DNA from: Verrucomicrobiales bacterium
GTDB lineage: Bacteria; Verrucomicrobiota; Verrucomicrobiia; Limisphaerales; UBA9464
Direction: 5' to 3'
DNA: 34,976 bases
Assembly: GCA_003445095.1 (NCBI GenBank)
Contig: DLVS01000137.1
Location: 1-34,976 of the forward strand
The translations under genes and the position numbers were made by a program. Positions 14,789-23,834 of this stretch are shown one piece after another. How positions within the stretch are numbered: the stretch's first letter is position 1; every line of letters starts with the position of its first letter. Below the pieces are notes generated by a model. It saw only the letters and a list, made by a program, of their open reading frames with translations. It was not told where the DNA came from and searched no databases.

Positions 14789-15025
14789 TTAGGCCAGTTC
14801 GCCTAGGCGTCCGAGCAGGTAATCCTCAAACGCCTGGTCGATTTCTGCGCGGCTGTTCATCACGAACGGACCGTGACCGACCACCGGCTCAGCAAAGGGT
14901 TCACCATCCATCGCTAATAGTTGGGCGTCGGTCTGGGCCCAGGCGAAGATAGCGAGGTCGCCTTCTCCCGCGCCGCGGTCGCCGTCCACGACAACTTTAC
15001 CGCTTAACACAAGAAACGTGAATTT
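14789..15025 (-). pseudogene. Pirin C-terminal remnant
   Basis: About 78 codons match the end of the pirin family: KFTFLVLSGKVVVDG, then AGEGDLAIF, then GEPFAEPVVGHGPFVMNS and EIDQAFEDYLLGRLGEL. Pirins are cupin proteins of about 230-300 residues, and the metal-binding N-terminal cupin domain is absent. Upstream in the same frame the translation (from 15247) is Arg/Ala-rich, unlike pirin, and overlaps the end of the deacetylase-like gene. The other minus frames over 15026-15170 show no pirin sequence either. I read this as a truncated, dead gene left after a deletion or rearrangement, not a frameshift. Confidence 0.7.
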
Positions 15026-15171
15026 GCTTGGCCGCCTTGCAAGGATTGCCTCGGCACTCTCGAATGAAAAGCAAGCGCGAGGATCTGCCGGGGTATTATT
15101 CGCCCACACCGCCAAGACCGCAGCGGAAGACCGGACGGCCAAGCGAACCGAGTGCAGCCGGAAGGCAACTC

Positions 15172-16554
15172 TCAGTCCCAACGCAACATGGTAAGACCCC
15201 GTGGCAAATCGAAGCTCGCCATAATGCCGTCGTTCACCTGGTGCCAAGTTCCTGACTTCAGCTCGCCAGGCCGGAATACTGCCTGAAGCCGCTGGATGGT
15301 TCCGGCGGGTCCCGAGGTTACCACAGGCGGACGAGAATTAGGCGTATTCACCTTCACGGTGAATCCGGGACAGGAATAGGGCGCCGTGAACTGAACGCCG
15401 TTCGGTTGCACCGCGATTTGGGTGAGTTCGCGCGCTGCCCAGTACCGGGCGATCTCCGAGAGTTTCATCCACTCCAAGTTGTCGAATCGCGCGTGAAGTC
15501 GCCGCACGACTTCGCGAAAAATTTCCAAGCCCAGCTTCCGCCCGTTCCAATACACCCCGGTCCAATGCGCCAGCAGCAGCGCCGGTTCTCCGCGTTCAAT
15601 TACCTCGACTAAGCGACCGCCTTTGCCGTCGGCGGTAATGAATTTGTCTGCACCCGCTGGCTCCGTGCAGTCCCAGCCGCCAGTCCAATCGCCAGTGCAG
15701 GCGATCATGCTCACGACGCATCGCGGATCAGCGCCGCTCAGGTTCTGAGCGTACTCAACACGGGGCGTTACCGGCTCAGAGCCTTGGTCGATCAAATGTC
15801 GGAAGTAATGCGGGATCTCGGCTTTGAACACGTCACGCAAGGCTTCTCCGGACGCTTGGGCCAACTGCGGCAAGGCGCGGTTGCCGAAACCACCGGGGGT
15901 GGTGATGCCTTCGCACGGCAAGCCCACGTCGCGCAAGATTCGCAAGGCATAGGCAATGTAGGCGGCGATCTCGTCCACGCTTCGTCCCGTGGTCCATTCC
16001 CAGTTCTCCATGAAGCGCGGCGAAAAATCTTGGTAGGGCTGGCCCGTGCTCAAATCGATCACCCGCGTGTGCGTGATCATCTCCGGATGAATATCCCATC
16101 GGGGCATCATCCCAGTCCGGACCAACTCGAGCGAATCCTTGAGCTGCTGCTGGCTCCACCCAGGTAACCCGCGGTCGAGTCGGCCCACGCAGGCTGGAAA
16201 AGGCACGATGCTGAACTTGCCTTTCACTCCCGCCTCGGTGGCCCAGTCACTGAATTCCCGAATGAACGCGTCCGGGATTTCCACCGGCCACTCGCGCCAG
16301 TTCCGTTGGTAGACCCGATTGGCTCCGTCGAACGTGTCGTTGAATTGCGGCATGGCGAATCGATTGAGATTCACCAAGCAGGTGGAGTCGTCGATGATGA
16401 TGCTGACGGGAACTCGGTTCCGAGGATTAAGCACAGCGCACCCGGTCGCCGGCGGTGGACGTTCACCGGAAACTTGGCCGAGGACCAAAGCGGGGGCGAT
16501 AAGTGCGCCAGTCCCCGCGAGGGCCTGTCGTAGAAAATCGCGTCGGGGAAGCAT
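15172..16554 (-). CDS. Tat-exported polysaccharide-deacetylase-like protein
   Basis: The 460-residue protein starts MLPRRDFLRQALAGTGALIA, a twin-arginine signal followed by a hydrophobic region, so it should be exported folded. The mature part has features reminiscent of the NodB-type deacetylase fold: a first strand ending in an Asp pair (VSIIIDDST, Asp55-Asp56), a His pair in DIHPEMITHT (His156, His162), and a TTPGGFGN loop. A beta-rich C-terminal domain of about 100 residues follows (from about 360). The match is partial and I would not assign a substrate; a cell-wall or glycan hydrolase role is possible. It ends 144 bp before the pirin remnant and starts 60 bp after the Pit gene in the same direction. 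Confidence 0.6.
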   Translation of the reverse strand: MLPRRDFLRQALAGTGALIAPALVLGQVSGERPPPATGCAVLNPRNRVPVSIIIDDSTCLVNLNRFAMPQFNDTFDGANRVYQRNWREWPVEIPDAFIREFSDWATEAGVKGKFSIVPFPACVGRLDRGLPGWSQQQLKDSLELVRTGMMPRWDIHPEMITHTRVIDLSTGQPYQDFSPRFMENWEWTTGRSVDEIAAYIAYALRILRDVGLPCEGITTPGGFGNRALPQLAQASGEALRDVFKAEIPHYFRHLIDQGSEPVTPRVEYAQNLSGADPRCVVSMIACTGDWTGGWDCTEPAGADKFITADGKGGRLVEVIERGEPALLLAHWTGVYWNGRKLGLEIFREVVRRLHARFDNLEWMKLSEIARYWAARELTQIAVQPNGVQFTAPYSCPGFTVKVNTPNSRPPVVTSGPAGTIQRLQAVFRPGELKSGTWHQVNDGIMASFDLPRGLTMLRWD

Positions 16555-16614
16555 GCGCTGAGCCTAGGAAGCGCCTTCGAAATGACCAGGACCAAACGGC
16601 TCCCCTTGCCTTCG

Positions 16615-17694
16615 CTACATGGTCAGGCGCCGAAGGACGTACCCCAGAACCGCCGTCATCGGCAAAGTGAGAAACCACGCCCACAGAATCTGTTCGACGA
16701 CGGTCAGGTTGAGGGCGCGCCACCGTTTCGCCATCCCGACGCCCATGATGCTGGTAGTGATGGCGTGCGTGGTAGACACTGGCATCCCGAGGCGGGCGGC
16801 GACCAGGAGCACAGTGGCCGCAGTGGTTTCAGCGGCAAATCCGTTCACCGGCTGGAGACGTACCATTCGGTGGCCCATCGTCCGAATGATCCTCCAACCA
16901 CCCGCGGCTGTCCCCGCGGCCATCGTGAGCGCACACATCACCTTGATCCAGGGCGCGATCACGTCTTTCCCCGAAGCCGTATGGTGCATCGGATGCCGGA
17001 GAAACTCCAACCACGGTGGAACCTGATCCAACGTTCCGGCTTGGGTTCCGGCGACCAGCGCGAGCGCAATGATGCCCATGGTCTTTTGCGCGTCGTTTGA
17101 TCCGTGGGCAAATCCCATGTACGCGGCACTGCCCAACTGCAGTTTGCCAAAAACGGCGTTCACCATGCGCGGTCGCCAGTTGCGAAGCAGCAGGAACAAC
17201 GAGGTCATCAAAAGAAATCCGAGGATCAGACCTGCCACCGGCGAGGTGAACATCGGCAAGATCACTTTGTACAACAGGCCTTCATCCTTATACCACGGAC
17301 CGCCCAAATGCCGGGCCCAAATAATCGCTCCCCAATTGGTGTGCGCTGAAGCCAGAGTAGCCCCGCACAGCCCGCCCACTAACGCATGGCTGGAACTGCT
17401 TGGCAGGCCAAACCACCACGTCACCAGATTCCAAATAATTCCTCCCAACAACGCACAGATCAGCGTCGTGGACGTGACGTAGGTTGCATCCACCAAACCG
17501 GACGAAACCGTTTTCGCGACGGCATCTCCGACCAACGCCCCGAGCAGATTGGTGCCCGCCGCCAGCACGATCGCTTGGCGAGGGGTCAGGACTTTGGTGG
17601 AAACGACCGTGGCAATCGAATTGGCCGTGTCGTGAAAGCCATTGATGTACTCAAACACCAGTGCCACGAAGACGACGGATAACAGCAGCGTCAT
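16615..17694 (-). CDS. pit: Inorganic phosphate transporter, PiT family
   Basis: This is a low-affinity, cation-coupled phosphate (metal-phosphate) carrier of the inner membrane. Both inverted-repeat signatures are present: EYINGFHDTANSIATVVST near the N-terminus and GFAHGSNDAQKTMGIIAL in the middle, plus GLPSSSSHALVGGLCG and GMPVSTTHAITTSIMGVG. There are about ten membrane helices in 359 residues. The ATG at 17694 is preferred to a TTG three codons upstream. It begins 9 bp after the stop of the DUF47/PhoU-like gene, the standard arrangement for this pair. Confidence 0.93.
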   Translation of the reverse strand: MTLLLSVVFVALVFEYINGFHDTANSIATVVSTKVLTPRQAIVLAAGTNLLGALVGDAVAKTVSSGLVDATYVTSTTLICALLGGIIWNLVTWWFGLPSSSSHALVGGLCGATLASAHTNWGAIIWARHLGGPWYKDEGLLYKVILPMFTSPVAGLILGFLLMTSLFLLLRNWRPRMVNAVFGKLQLGSAAYMGFAHGSNDAQKTMGIIALALVAGTQAGTLDQVPPWLEFLRHPMHHTASGKDVIAPWIKVMCALTMAAGTAAGGWRIIRTMGHRMVRLQPVNGFAAETTAATVLLVAARLGMPVSTTHAITTSIMGVGMAKRWRALNLTVVEQILWAWFLTLPMTAVLGYVLRRLTM

Positions 17695-17703
17695 GCGCGA
17701 CAA

Positions 17704-18336
17704 TCAGGAGTTCTTGAGGACGATGTAGAAAATCACGTTCCCGGCGTCGCGACACCGATCGATCACTTTCTCCAAGAGATCGTAGAGGTCCTTCAATGCA
17801 ATCACCGTAACGGGATCTTGCTGGCCGGCATAGAGGGCTCGCAGCAACTCAACCATGAGTTTATCCGCCTCTCCCTCCAAATACTGGAGGCGGTCGTTTT
17901 GATCCTTCATGGCGGTCGTCCCCGGATTGGTCCGCAAGCCTCGCGTCATGCGCTGGACCGTTTCCGTGGATTGGGCAAGCAACTGAACTTGCCGTGAAAA
18001 ATCGACTGACTGAAATCGCTCCGGGCTCAACAGCAGGCGCTCGCAAAACTTTTCGAGCGTTTTCGGAATCTTGTAGAGAGCGATGCTGAGGGCTTCGATA
18101 TCCTCCCGCTCCAGGGGCGTGACGAAGGTCTGAGTTAGAGCTTCGCGAATCTTTTCGGTGATGCGTTTGTCCTTCTTGCGTAGAATCGCGAATTCATCCA
18201 ATGAGGCGATCGACTTGTTCGGCGCGAGCAAAGTGTTCCGGAGCAGGTCCACGCTTTCGTTGGCCTCTGCCGCGGATTCTTCCAGCAGATCAAAGAACAC
18301 CTCGTTTCGGCCGAAGACACTCTGCAGTGAGAACAT
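17704..18336 (-). CDS. DUF47 / PhoU-like phosphate transport regulator
   Basis: This is a 210-residue all-helical cytosolic protein of the DUF47 (TIGR00153, PhoU-like) family that accompanies Pit transporters and is thought to regulate them. Typical phrases are FFDLLEESAAEANE at the start, TPLEREDIEALSIALYKI in the middle (the conserved ExxD helix that could bind metal), and LEKVIDRCRDAGNVI at the end. The length matches the family. The ATG at 18336 opens directly into the conserved first helix. No PHO box or obvious promoter was seen in the 107 bp between this gene and the xylanase stop. Confidence 0.92.
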   Translation of the reverse strand: MFSLQSVFGRNEVFFDLLEESAAEANESVDLLRNTLLAPNKSIASLDEFAILRKKDKRITEKIREALTQTFVTPLEREDIEALSIALYKIPKTLEKFCERLLLSPERFQSVDFSRQVQLLAQSTETVQRMTRGLRTNPGTTAMKDQNDRLQYLEGEADKLMVELLRALYAGQQDPVTVIALKDLYDLLEKVIDRCRDAGNVIFYIVLKNS

Positions 18337-18443
18337 GCGCGGAGGTTACAATTCGGTGACGGCCGTGGCTCGCACAAAATGCTCAGGAACGTGCGATTTG
18401 GAGCCGCGGTCGCGGCCGGCCGCCGCCACATCTCCACGAATAA

Positions 18444-20426
18444 CTACCGCGTGAGCCGAAAGAAGCCCGGCGGCAACTCAGGACCGAGGCGGACCTGCCA
18501 GTGGTCACCAGAAACTTCTGGCGTCGCCGTCACCGGTTGCCAGTTTGGGGGCACTAAGGCCTCGCTTCGCTCCACATGATATCCCACGGCGACAACCGGC
18601 CAGCGGATCATCACCTTCCCATCAACGATGTCGGCCGCAACTTCTGGCACGGTGATGGCCAACGGAACTTCCTTAGTCGTATCGCTGGTTAAGGTGAGCG
18701 GCATTTCGCTCGCGACTCCGTCCGCCGTGACCCGAACTCGATAGTCGCCCTTAAAGCCACGCAACGTCACTTGGCCCGTCGCATCAGCCAACGCGTTGGT
18801 CGTCGTCCACCACTCGCGAAACACCAGGTTGCTGTACTGAATTCCGCTGGGCTTTATCTCCCAATTGCGTCGGATCAAAGCCGCGTTGGGCTGCCAGTGC
18901 TGGCCCTCCCAGAATCCCCACATCAGCACCCCTTCCACCTGCGGATGACTGAAGCAAACGGTCAAGAAATCTCGCACGTAATCAGCCTGGGCGGATTCGT
19001 CATTCACATTGACGTCAAACTCCGTGATCTGAGCCTTCGCGACCGGTCCGGGACTGGAACCGCCCGTGTTCATGACCAGCGAAATCCGGTCATATACTTC
19101 CTGGGGCGCCGTGAGGTACGAACCGAAATGACTTTGTAGTCCCACCCCGTCCATCGGCGCGCCACGTCGCCGAAGATCGAGAAGCAAATCGAGCAGACGC
19201 TGGGTGCCGTCGCGATTGGGCGTTTCCAGATTGTCGAATTCGTTCAAATAAAGGGCGGCCGACCGATCCAAGTTGCGGGCCTGCCGAAACCAATCAACCA
19301 AGGCGTCCCGCCCCAAGACACCTTCGATGGCGCGCTCGTGCAGCGGCTCGTTGACGACATCCCAGTCGGCGCACAGCCCTTGGGTGAGGCCCAAAATATC
19401 CGCGAAATGATTGCTGATGCGCGTCCGGAGGGCTCCCGGATTGTCGAATAAGCTGGGTACATCGGCGGGTAGAAAGACCGGCGCGTTGGTGCCAGGCCAG
19501 ATCAAGTTATGCCCACGGACCGGGATGCCCCGGGCCTTAAACCACCTCAGTGCGTTGGTCGCTGTGTCGCGGCCGTTGATTCCTTCCCACACCGTCCATT
19601 TTAGATCGTTTTCGAGTACGATGCGGTTGAACCAATTGGTGAGATACGACTGATACCTGGCTTGTTCGTTGGCGTTGCCCGTTCGACCCAGCACTCGGTT
19701 GCCGTCGGCTGCGGTGCCAAATCCGAAAGCGTGACGCACCTGCCTCACCTCGACCAGAGCGCCCGGAACCGGATGGCCGGCCGAATCTCGAACGGTCACC
19801 GTTAGGTTGGCTTTACGATATTCCTCGATGCGCTGGGCTGCCGGCGCACGCCAGGGCGCCTCGGGTTCCCGGCCAGAATACGTGATATCATTGGGAAACG
19901 ACGAAAGCGGGCGGGTCTTCGCATAGTTCGTCATCACCAAGCCGCCGAGCTCGATTGTCTGGAGCTGTGCACCCAGGTGTAACGCAACTTGACCGCCACC
20001 GGACGCGTAATCACCGACCGACTTGAAAGCGAACCTAAATTTCGTCCAATTGGTGGACCCGTTCAGCAACGGTGCCGTATGTGATTTGTCGTAATTCGGG
20101 CCGGCCTTTTCGAAATTGAAGATGGCCAACCCATCAATGCCCTCGGGCAGCAACCGACGTAACCAGACTTCGCCGGCGATCACGTCGTCCTTCGCCACTG
20201 CCGCAATAGTTGGGAGCGTCAATCCGGCGTCATAATAATTTGCCGGGCGTGACGTCGTTCGCAGCCGGACGGCTTGTGAGAACGACTGTCCGGAAACGGC
20301 CACTGTGGATTTAGTCACCGCGCCATACACTGTGCCCGCGCTCAACCCCGTGGTGGGGACCAGCCTGACCTGTGCGAACAGGCCGAACGGCAGAAAGGCC
20401 AGGCACAACAATACAATCCGGGGCAC
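18444..20426 (-). CDS. Secreted GH10 endo-1,4-beta-xylanase
   Basis: This 660-residue enzyme would cleave the xylan backbone outside the cytoplasm. The order is a Sec signal (MPRIVLLCLAFLPFGLFAQ), a carbohydrate-binding-like beta domain (about 25-170), a short Ig/carboxypeptidase-regulatory-like strand pair (205-230, ANLTVTVRDSAGHPVPGA), the GH10 barrel (about 232-540) and a C-terminal beta region. In the barrel, the acid/base is Glu360 in WDVVNEP and the nucleophile is Glu469 in ITEFDV; RGHNLIW (304-310) and GVGLQSHFG are family hallmarks. The tail YHVERSEALVPPNWQPV to FFRLTR is a C-terminal module common in this phylum. The start is a GTG, chosen because it gives a complete signal peptide. 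Confidence 0.92.
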   Translation of the reverse strand: MPRIVLLCLAFLPFGLFAQVRLVPTTGLSAGTVYGAVTKSTVAVSGQSFSQAVRLRTTSRPANYYDAGLTLPTIAAVAKDDVIAGEVWLRRLLPEGIDGLAIFNFEKAGPNYDKSHTAPLLNGSTNWTKFRFAFKSVGDYASGGGQVALHLGAQLQTIELGGLVMTNYAKTRPLSSFPNDITYSGREPEAPWRAPAAQRIEEYRKANLTVTVRDSAGHPVPGALVEVRQVRHAFGFGTAADGNRVLGRTGNANEQARYQSYLTNWFNRIVLENDLKWTVWEGINGRDTATNALRWFKARGIPVRGHNLIWPGTNAPVFLPADVPSLFDNPGALRTRISNHFADILGLTQGLCADWDVVNEPLHERAIEGVLGRDALVDWFRQARNLDRSAALYLNEFDNLETPNRDGTQRLLDLLLDLRRRGAPMDGVGLQSHFGSYLTAPQEVYDRISLVMNTGGSSPGPVAKAQITEFDVNVNDESAQADYVRDFLTVCFSHPQVEGVLMWGFWEGQHWQPNAALIRRNWEIKPSGIQYSNLVFREWWTTTNALADATGQVTLRGFKGDYRVRVTADGVASEMPLTLTSDTTKEVPLAITVPEVAADIVDGKVMIRWPVVAVGYHVERSEALVPPNWQPVTATPEVSGDHWQVRLGPELPPGFFRLTR

Positions 20427-20628
20427 AACGAAACTTAGGCAGCCCTTGGGCCGCCGGCAACCTGCGAACGCGGTTCAGGTCGTTGATGGCCCCATCCCGA
20501 CGTGGCTGGTGAAAGTTGGTCGTGCTTCAGGAGGGCCCACGCGCGGGCCGCAATTCTGACATAACTTTTACAAGCTCCGTACGACCGCCTGACAACTTCC
20601 GCTATCGGATACGCCATCCTACGGTCGC

Positions 20629-22095
20629 ATGAAAACTTCTTGCTCTCACTTCTACGCCGCTCTGGTTTTCGGGGCCGCGCTTCACTGCGTCGCTCTTGGT
20701 GACGCCGCTTCGCCTGTCAATTATCAAGCACACGAGTGGGGAACTTTCACTTCAGTCCAGGCAGCGGACGGAACGCCCCTATCCTGGAATCCCTTTACCC
20801 GAACCGATCTGCCTAAGTTCGTTTATGAACGGCGACGGCCATTCCCCGAGTCGATCCTAGGCCGGAATCGATTGGGATTCGAAATGTTCAGCACCAAAGA
20901 CAGTCGGTCGTGGCTCCAGCGAATGGAGACGCCCGTCATCTATTTTCACACGGACCGCCCCATCACGCTGCGGGCTCGAGTCGGGTTTCCGAAAGGGCTC
21001 ATCACCGAATGGTTCCCGCAAGCGGCCGCTTTTGGTCCGGTGTTCGGAGTCGAGAACGTGCTTCCCGACTCCCGCGAAAGCTTTTTGGAGTGGCCGTCTG
21101 TGACGATTTCGCCTGACAACGATCGGCCTCGAGTCCCGTTGCCCCAGGATTCGAAGGCGAGCCACTACTATGCCGCCCGCAACGTCCAAGCGGCCCGCGT
21201 CACGATTCCAAGCTCGGGTCGCGACACCAGCGAGAGTGACCGTTTTCTGTTCTATCGCGGTGCGGGGAACTTTTCCACGCCGCTCCGAGTTTCGATGGCA
21301 TCTGGCCGAGAACTCATCGTGGAAAACACTGGCAGTCACCCCCTGAGCGGTCTCCAGGTGATCGAGGCGCGCTCTGATCGGGCCTACCGACATCGGATTC
21401 CGGAGCTCCGTCCCGGCGAGTCTCTACATCTCACCCTGCCCGACGTGTCATCGTTTGCCGCTCGAACGACGACTACGAAAGACCTAGCCCGCAGCCTCGA
21501 ACACGACCTCGCCGTCGCGGGACTTCGCGGGGATGAAGCGGCCGCCATGGTAGCTACCTGGCGCGATGCATGGTTCGACGAAGACGGCCTTAGGATCTTG
21601 TACCTGTTGCCGCGCGAATGGACCGACGGGATCCTGCCGCTGGAGCTAACCCCGGCGCCCACGGAATTGGTCCGCGTCATGGTTGGACGCGCGGAGGTGT
21701 TTTCTCCAGACGAGGAGCACTTGGCCAGAACCGCCTTTGCGAAGTTCCGCTCCGGACGCAATGTCCAAGCGCTGCTTCAAGGATTTGAGGCCGTGAATCC
21801 GCGCTTTCGAGAACCCCTACTCGCTCGCGTCGGCGAGATTGAGGCAAAATGGCTAGTGACCGCGAACCTCTTCAGTTGTTCGGGCATCCCTATGACCAGG
21901 CATACCGAAGACTCCTTGCAGAAGGACCTTCAGACGGCCCACCAAATTCTACTAAGGAACTCCCAAGGCGGACGAGACGTCACAACAGCATCGAAGTCAC
22001 GCGGAGATCTTGCGATTGATCCGTCTCCAATTCTATCTGACAGATCAACTCGGTTAGTTCAGCCTCAGCTCACGTTGAATCAGCCCCCGAAGTGA
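20629..22095 (+). CDS. Secreted HEWGTFT-motif protein of unknown function
   Basis: I recognise the type but not a function. The 488-residue protein has a Sec signal (to about residue 27, near GDAASP) and then the phrase AHEWGTFTSVQAADG, which I associate with a set of uncharacterised exported proteins in Verrucomicrobiota and Planctomycetota. The middle is beta-rich (TPVIYFHTDRPITLRARVGFP; RFLFYRGAGNFSTPL), and a helical part starts near 290 (DEAAAMVATWRDAWFDEDG). The C-terminal 60 residues look disordered. Its TGA overlaps the GTG start of a histidine kinase (GTGA), so the protein is probably made together with a two-component system and may act as its periplasmic sensor or target (inference). 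Confidence 0.75.
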   Translation: MKTSCSHFYAALVFGAALHCVALGDAASPVNYQAHEWGTFTSVQAADGTPLSWNPFTRTDLPKFVYERRRPFPESILGRNRLGFEMFSTKDSRSWLQRMETPVIYFHTDRPITLRARVGFPKGLITEWFPQAAAFGPVFGVENVLPDSRESFLEWPSVTISPDNDRPRVPLPQDSKASHYYAARNVQAARVTIPSSGRDTSESDRFLFYRGAGNFSTPLRVSMASGRELIVENTGSHPLSGLQVIEARSDRAYRHRIPELRPGESLHLTLPDVSSFAARTTTTKDLARSLEHDLAVAGLRGDEAAAMVATWRDAWFDEDGLRILYLLPREWTDGILPLELTPAPTELVRVMVGRAEVFSPDEEHLARTAFAKFRSGRNVQALLQGFEAVNPRFREPLLARVGEIEAKWLVTANLFSCSGIPMTRHTEDSLQKDLQTAHQILLRNSQGGRDVTTASKSRGDLAIDPSPILSDRSTRLVQPQLTLNQPPK

Positions 22096-23834
22096 AACGT
22101 ACCGCGGTCATCTTCGCCTTCGCTGTTTTCATCCCAGCGCTAGTCCTCGGCGGACTGGCGCTGCGGTCGTTGCGTGACCAGCGTTTCGCGTTCGAACGCC
22201 AACGACTCCAACTCGCCCAGGATGCGGCCGACGGCCTGGCGCGAGCGCTGGCGAGCGAGGTGGATGAATTGCAGCGGGATTTCGGTCGGCAAGCCGAGGC
22301 CATCATCGGCACCAACACTCCGGCGATCGCGGCCTGGAGTTTCGATGAACAGCTCCGGGAAGTCTGGCCGTTGGCGGAAGTAGGATTTTCGGTGCGGCTG
22401 GGCGCGGAGGTGTGTTCGCCTTCGGTAATGGACAACCGCGAAGCCAGTCGAAGTTTTCATCGGCTGAACCGCGACTTCCTCACCGGAGTAGAGTGCGTTG
22501 AAGTCTTTGCCGTCACCCCGAAAGGGCGCATCAACTTGTCCGCTCAGCCGACCACACCAGCGCCGCTCAAACAGCAGGTAGAGCTTTTTCGCAACGTAGC
22601 TCCGGTACAGGGAATCGGCGAATCTCTGGATCCGCTCAAATCGCGCCTCCAGACATCGGCGGCTGACTTTAAGCAGTTGGTTGGAGACGCCCAAGAAGGG
22701 GTTGTCGCTCGACGAATGCCCGATCGCTTGGACGTACTGATCTGGCACCGGTCAGCCCGCGATTCCCAAGTCGTCTTCGGGGCGCAATTGGACCGGTCAC
22801 AACTCATCGCTCGTCTCGCGCCGCGCCTTCAAACCGAGCCCGCCTTCGGTTCTGAATTCGCAGTCGCATTGCTTGATGAGCGAGTCCAACCCTTGGTCCG
22901 GACTCCCACGTCGTTTACTACGGCGTCATGGCGGCGCCCGTTTGCCGCATCGGAAGTGGGCGAGGCACTTCCGCATTGGGAGGTCGCCGTTTATGAATTG
23001 GATCCGAGCCGGCCGGCTGCCGCCGCGACAACATTTCGTTGGACGTTCGGCTCCATGATCGCCGGATTGCTGGCTGCGATCGCCGTTGGCGGCTGGTTAG
23101 TGGTGCAAGAGACGCGCCGAGAATTGTTAATGGCACGCCGCAAGACGGACTTCGTTAGCAACGTTTCACATGAATTGAAGACGCCACTGACCTCCATCCG
23201 AATGTTCGCGGAACTCTTGGCGGAGGACCGGGTCACCGATCCCGTTCGGCGACGTCAACATCTTGAGGTGATTGCGACTGAGTCAGCGCGGCTCACTCGG
23301 TTGGTGGACGGTGTTCTCGACTTCGCACGCCTGGACCGTGGAGGGGCAACCGCTCCGATGCAGTCGCTCGATTTCTCCATCCTCATCCGCGACATCTTAG
23401 TGCTGCACGAGACGCGCCTGCGATCGTCAGGCATCGAAGTGAAAACACGCCTTCCCGAGGACCCAGTTATCATCCGCGGAAACGCTGACGCGCTCGCTCA
23501 AATCATCGTGAACCTAATCTCCAATGTGGAGAAATACGCCGCCTCAGGACAGGAACTCATCTTGGAACTCGAGACCGTCCGCGCGGGCGGCGGGGCCAAG
23601 GGGCTAGCTCGCTTGAGCGTTTCTGACCGTGGCCCAGGGATTCCAGCAGAATGCGCTGGCCATATCTTTGAGGAATTCTATCGGGCGCACGACTCTCTCG
23701 ACAGCGGGGTGTCGGGGGCAGGACTCGGTCTAAGCCTCGCTCGCAAACTGGCGCGGGCTCATCAAGGCGACCTTCGCCACGTGCCGCGTTCCGGGGGCGG
23801 ATCCGTTTTCATTTTGGAGATTCCGCTGGCATGA
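22092..23834 (+). CDS. Membrane sensor histidine kinase
   Basis: This is a 580-residue classical kinase: a first membrane helix (about 5-25), a periplasmic sensor of about 290 residues with a helical start (FAFERQRLQLAQDAADGLARAL), a second helix (about 318-338), then HisKA with His360 in VSNVSHELKTPLTSIRMF. The HATPase domain has N box NLISNVEKYA (Asn474, Asn478), G1 box SDRGPGIP (Asp512) and G2 box GAGLGLSLA (542-550). The start is a GTG sharing four bases with the stop of the HEWGTFT gene, and the stop shares ATGA with the regulator gene, so all three are translationally coupled. The sensor region resembles no domain I can name. Confidence 0.92.
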   Translation: MKRTAVIFAFAVFIPALVLGGLALRSLRDQRFAFERQRLQLAQDAADGLARALASEVDELQRDFGRQAEAIIGTNTPAIAAWSFDEQLREVWPLAEVGFSVRLGAEVCSPSVMDNREASRSFHRLNRDFLTGVECVEVFAVTPKGRINLSAQPTTPAPLKQQVELFRNVAPVQGIGESLDPLKSRLQTSAADFKQLVGDAQEGVVARRMPDRLDVLIWHRSARDSQVVFGAQLDRSQLIARLAPRLQTEPAFGSEFAVALLDERVQPLVRTPTSFTTASWRRPFAASEVGEALPHWEVAVYELDPSRPAAAATTFRWTFGSMIAGLLAAIAVGGWLVVQETRRELLMARRKTDFVSNVSHELKTPLTSIRMFAELLAEDRVTDPVRRRQHLEVIATESARLTRLVDGVLDFARLDRGGATAPMQSLDFSILIRDILVLHETRLRSSGIEVKTRLPEDPVIIRGNADALAQIIVNLISNVEKYAASGQELILELETVRAGGGAKGLARLSVSDRGPGIPAECAGHIFEEFYRAHDSLDSGVSGAGLGLSLARKLARAHQGDLRHVPRSGGGSVFILEIPLA

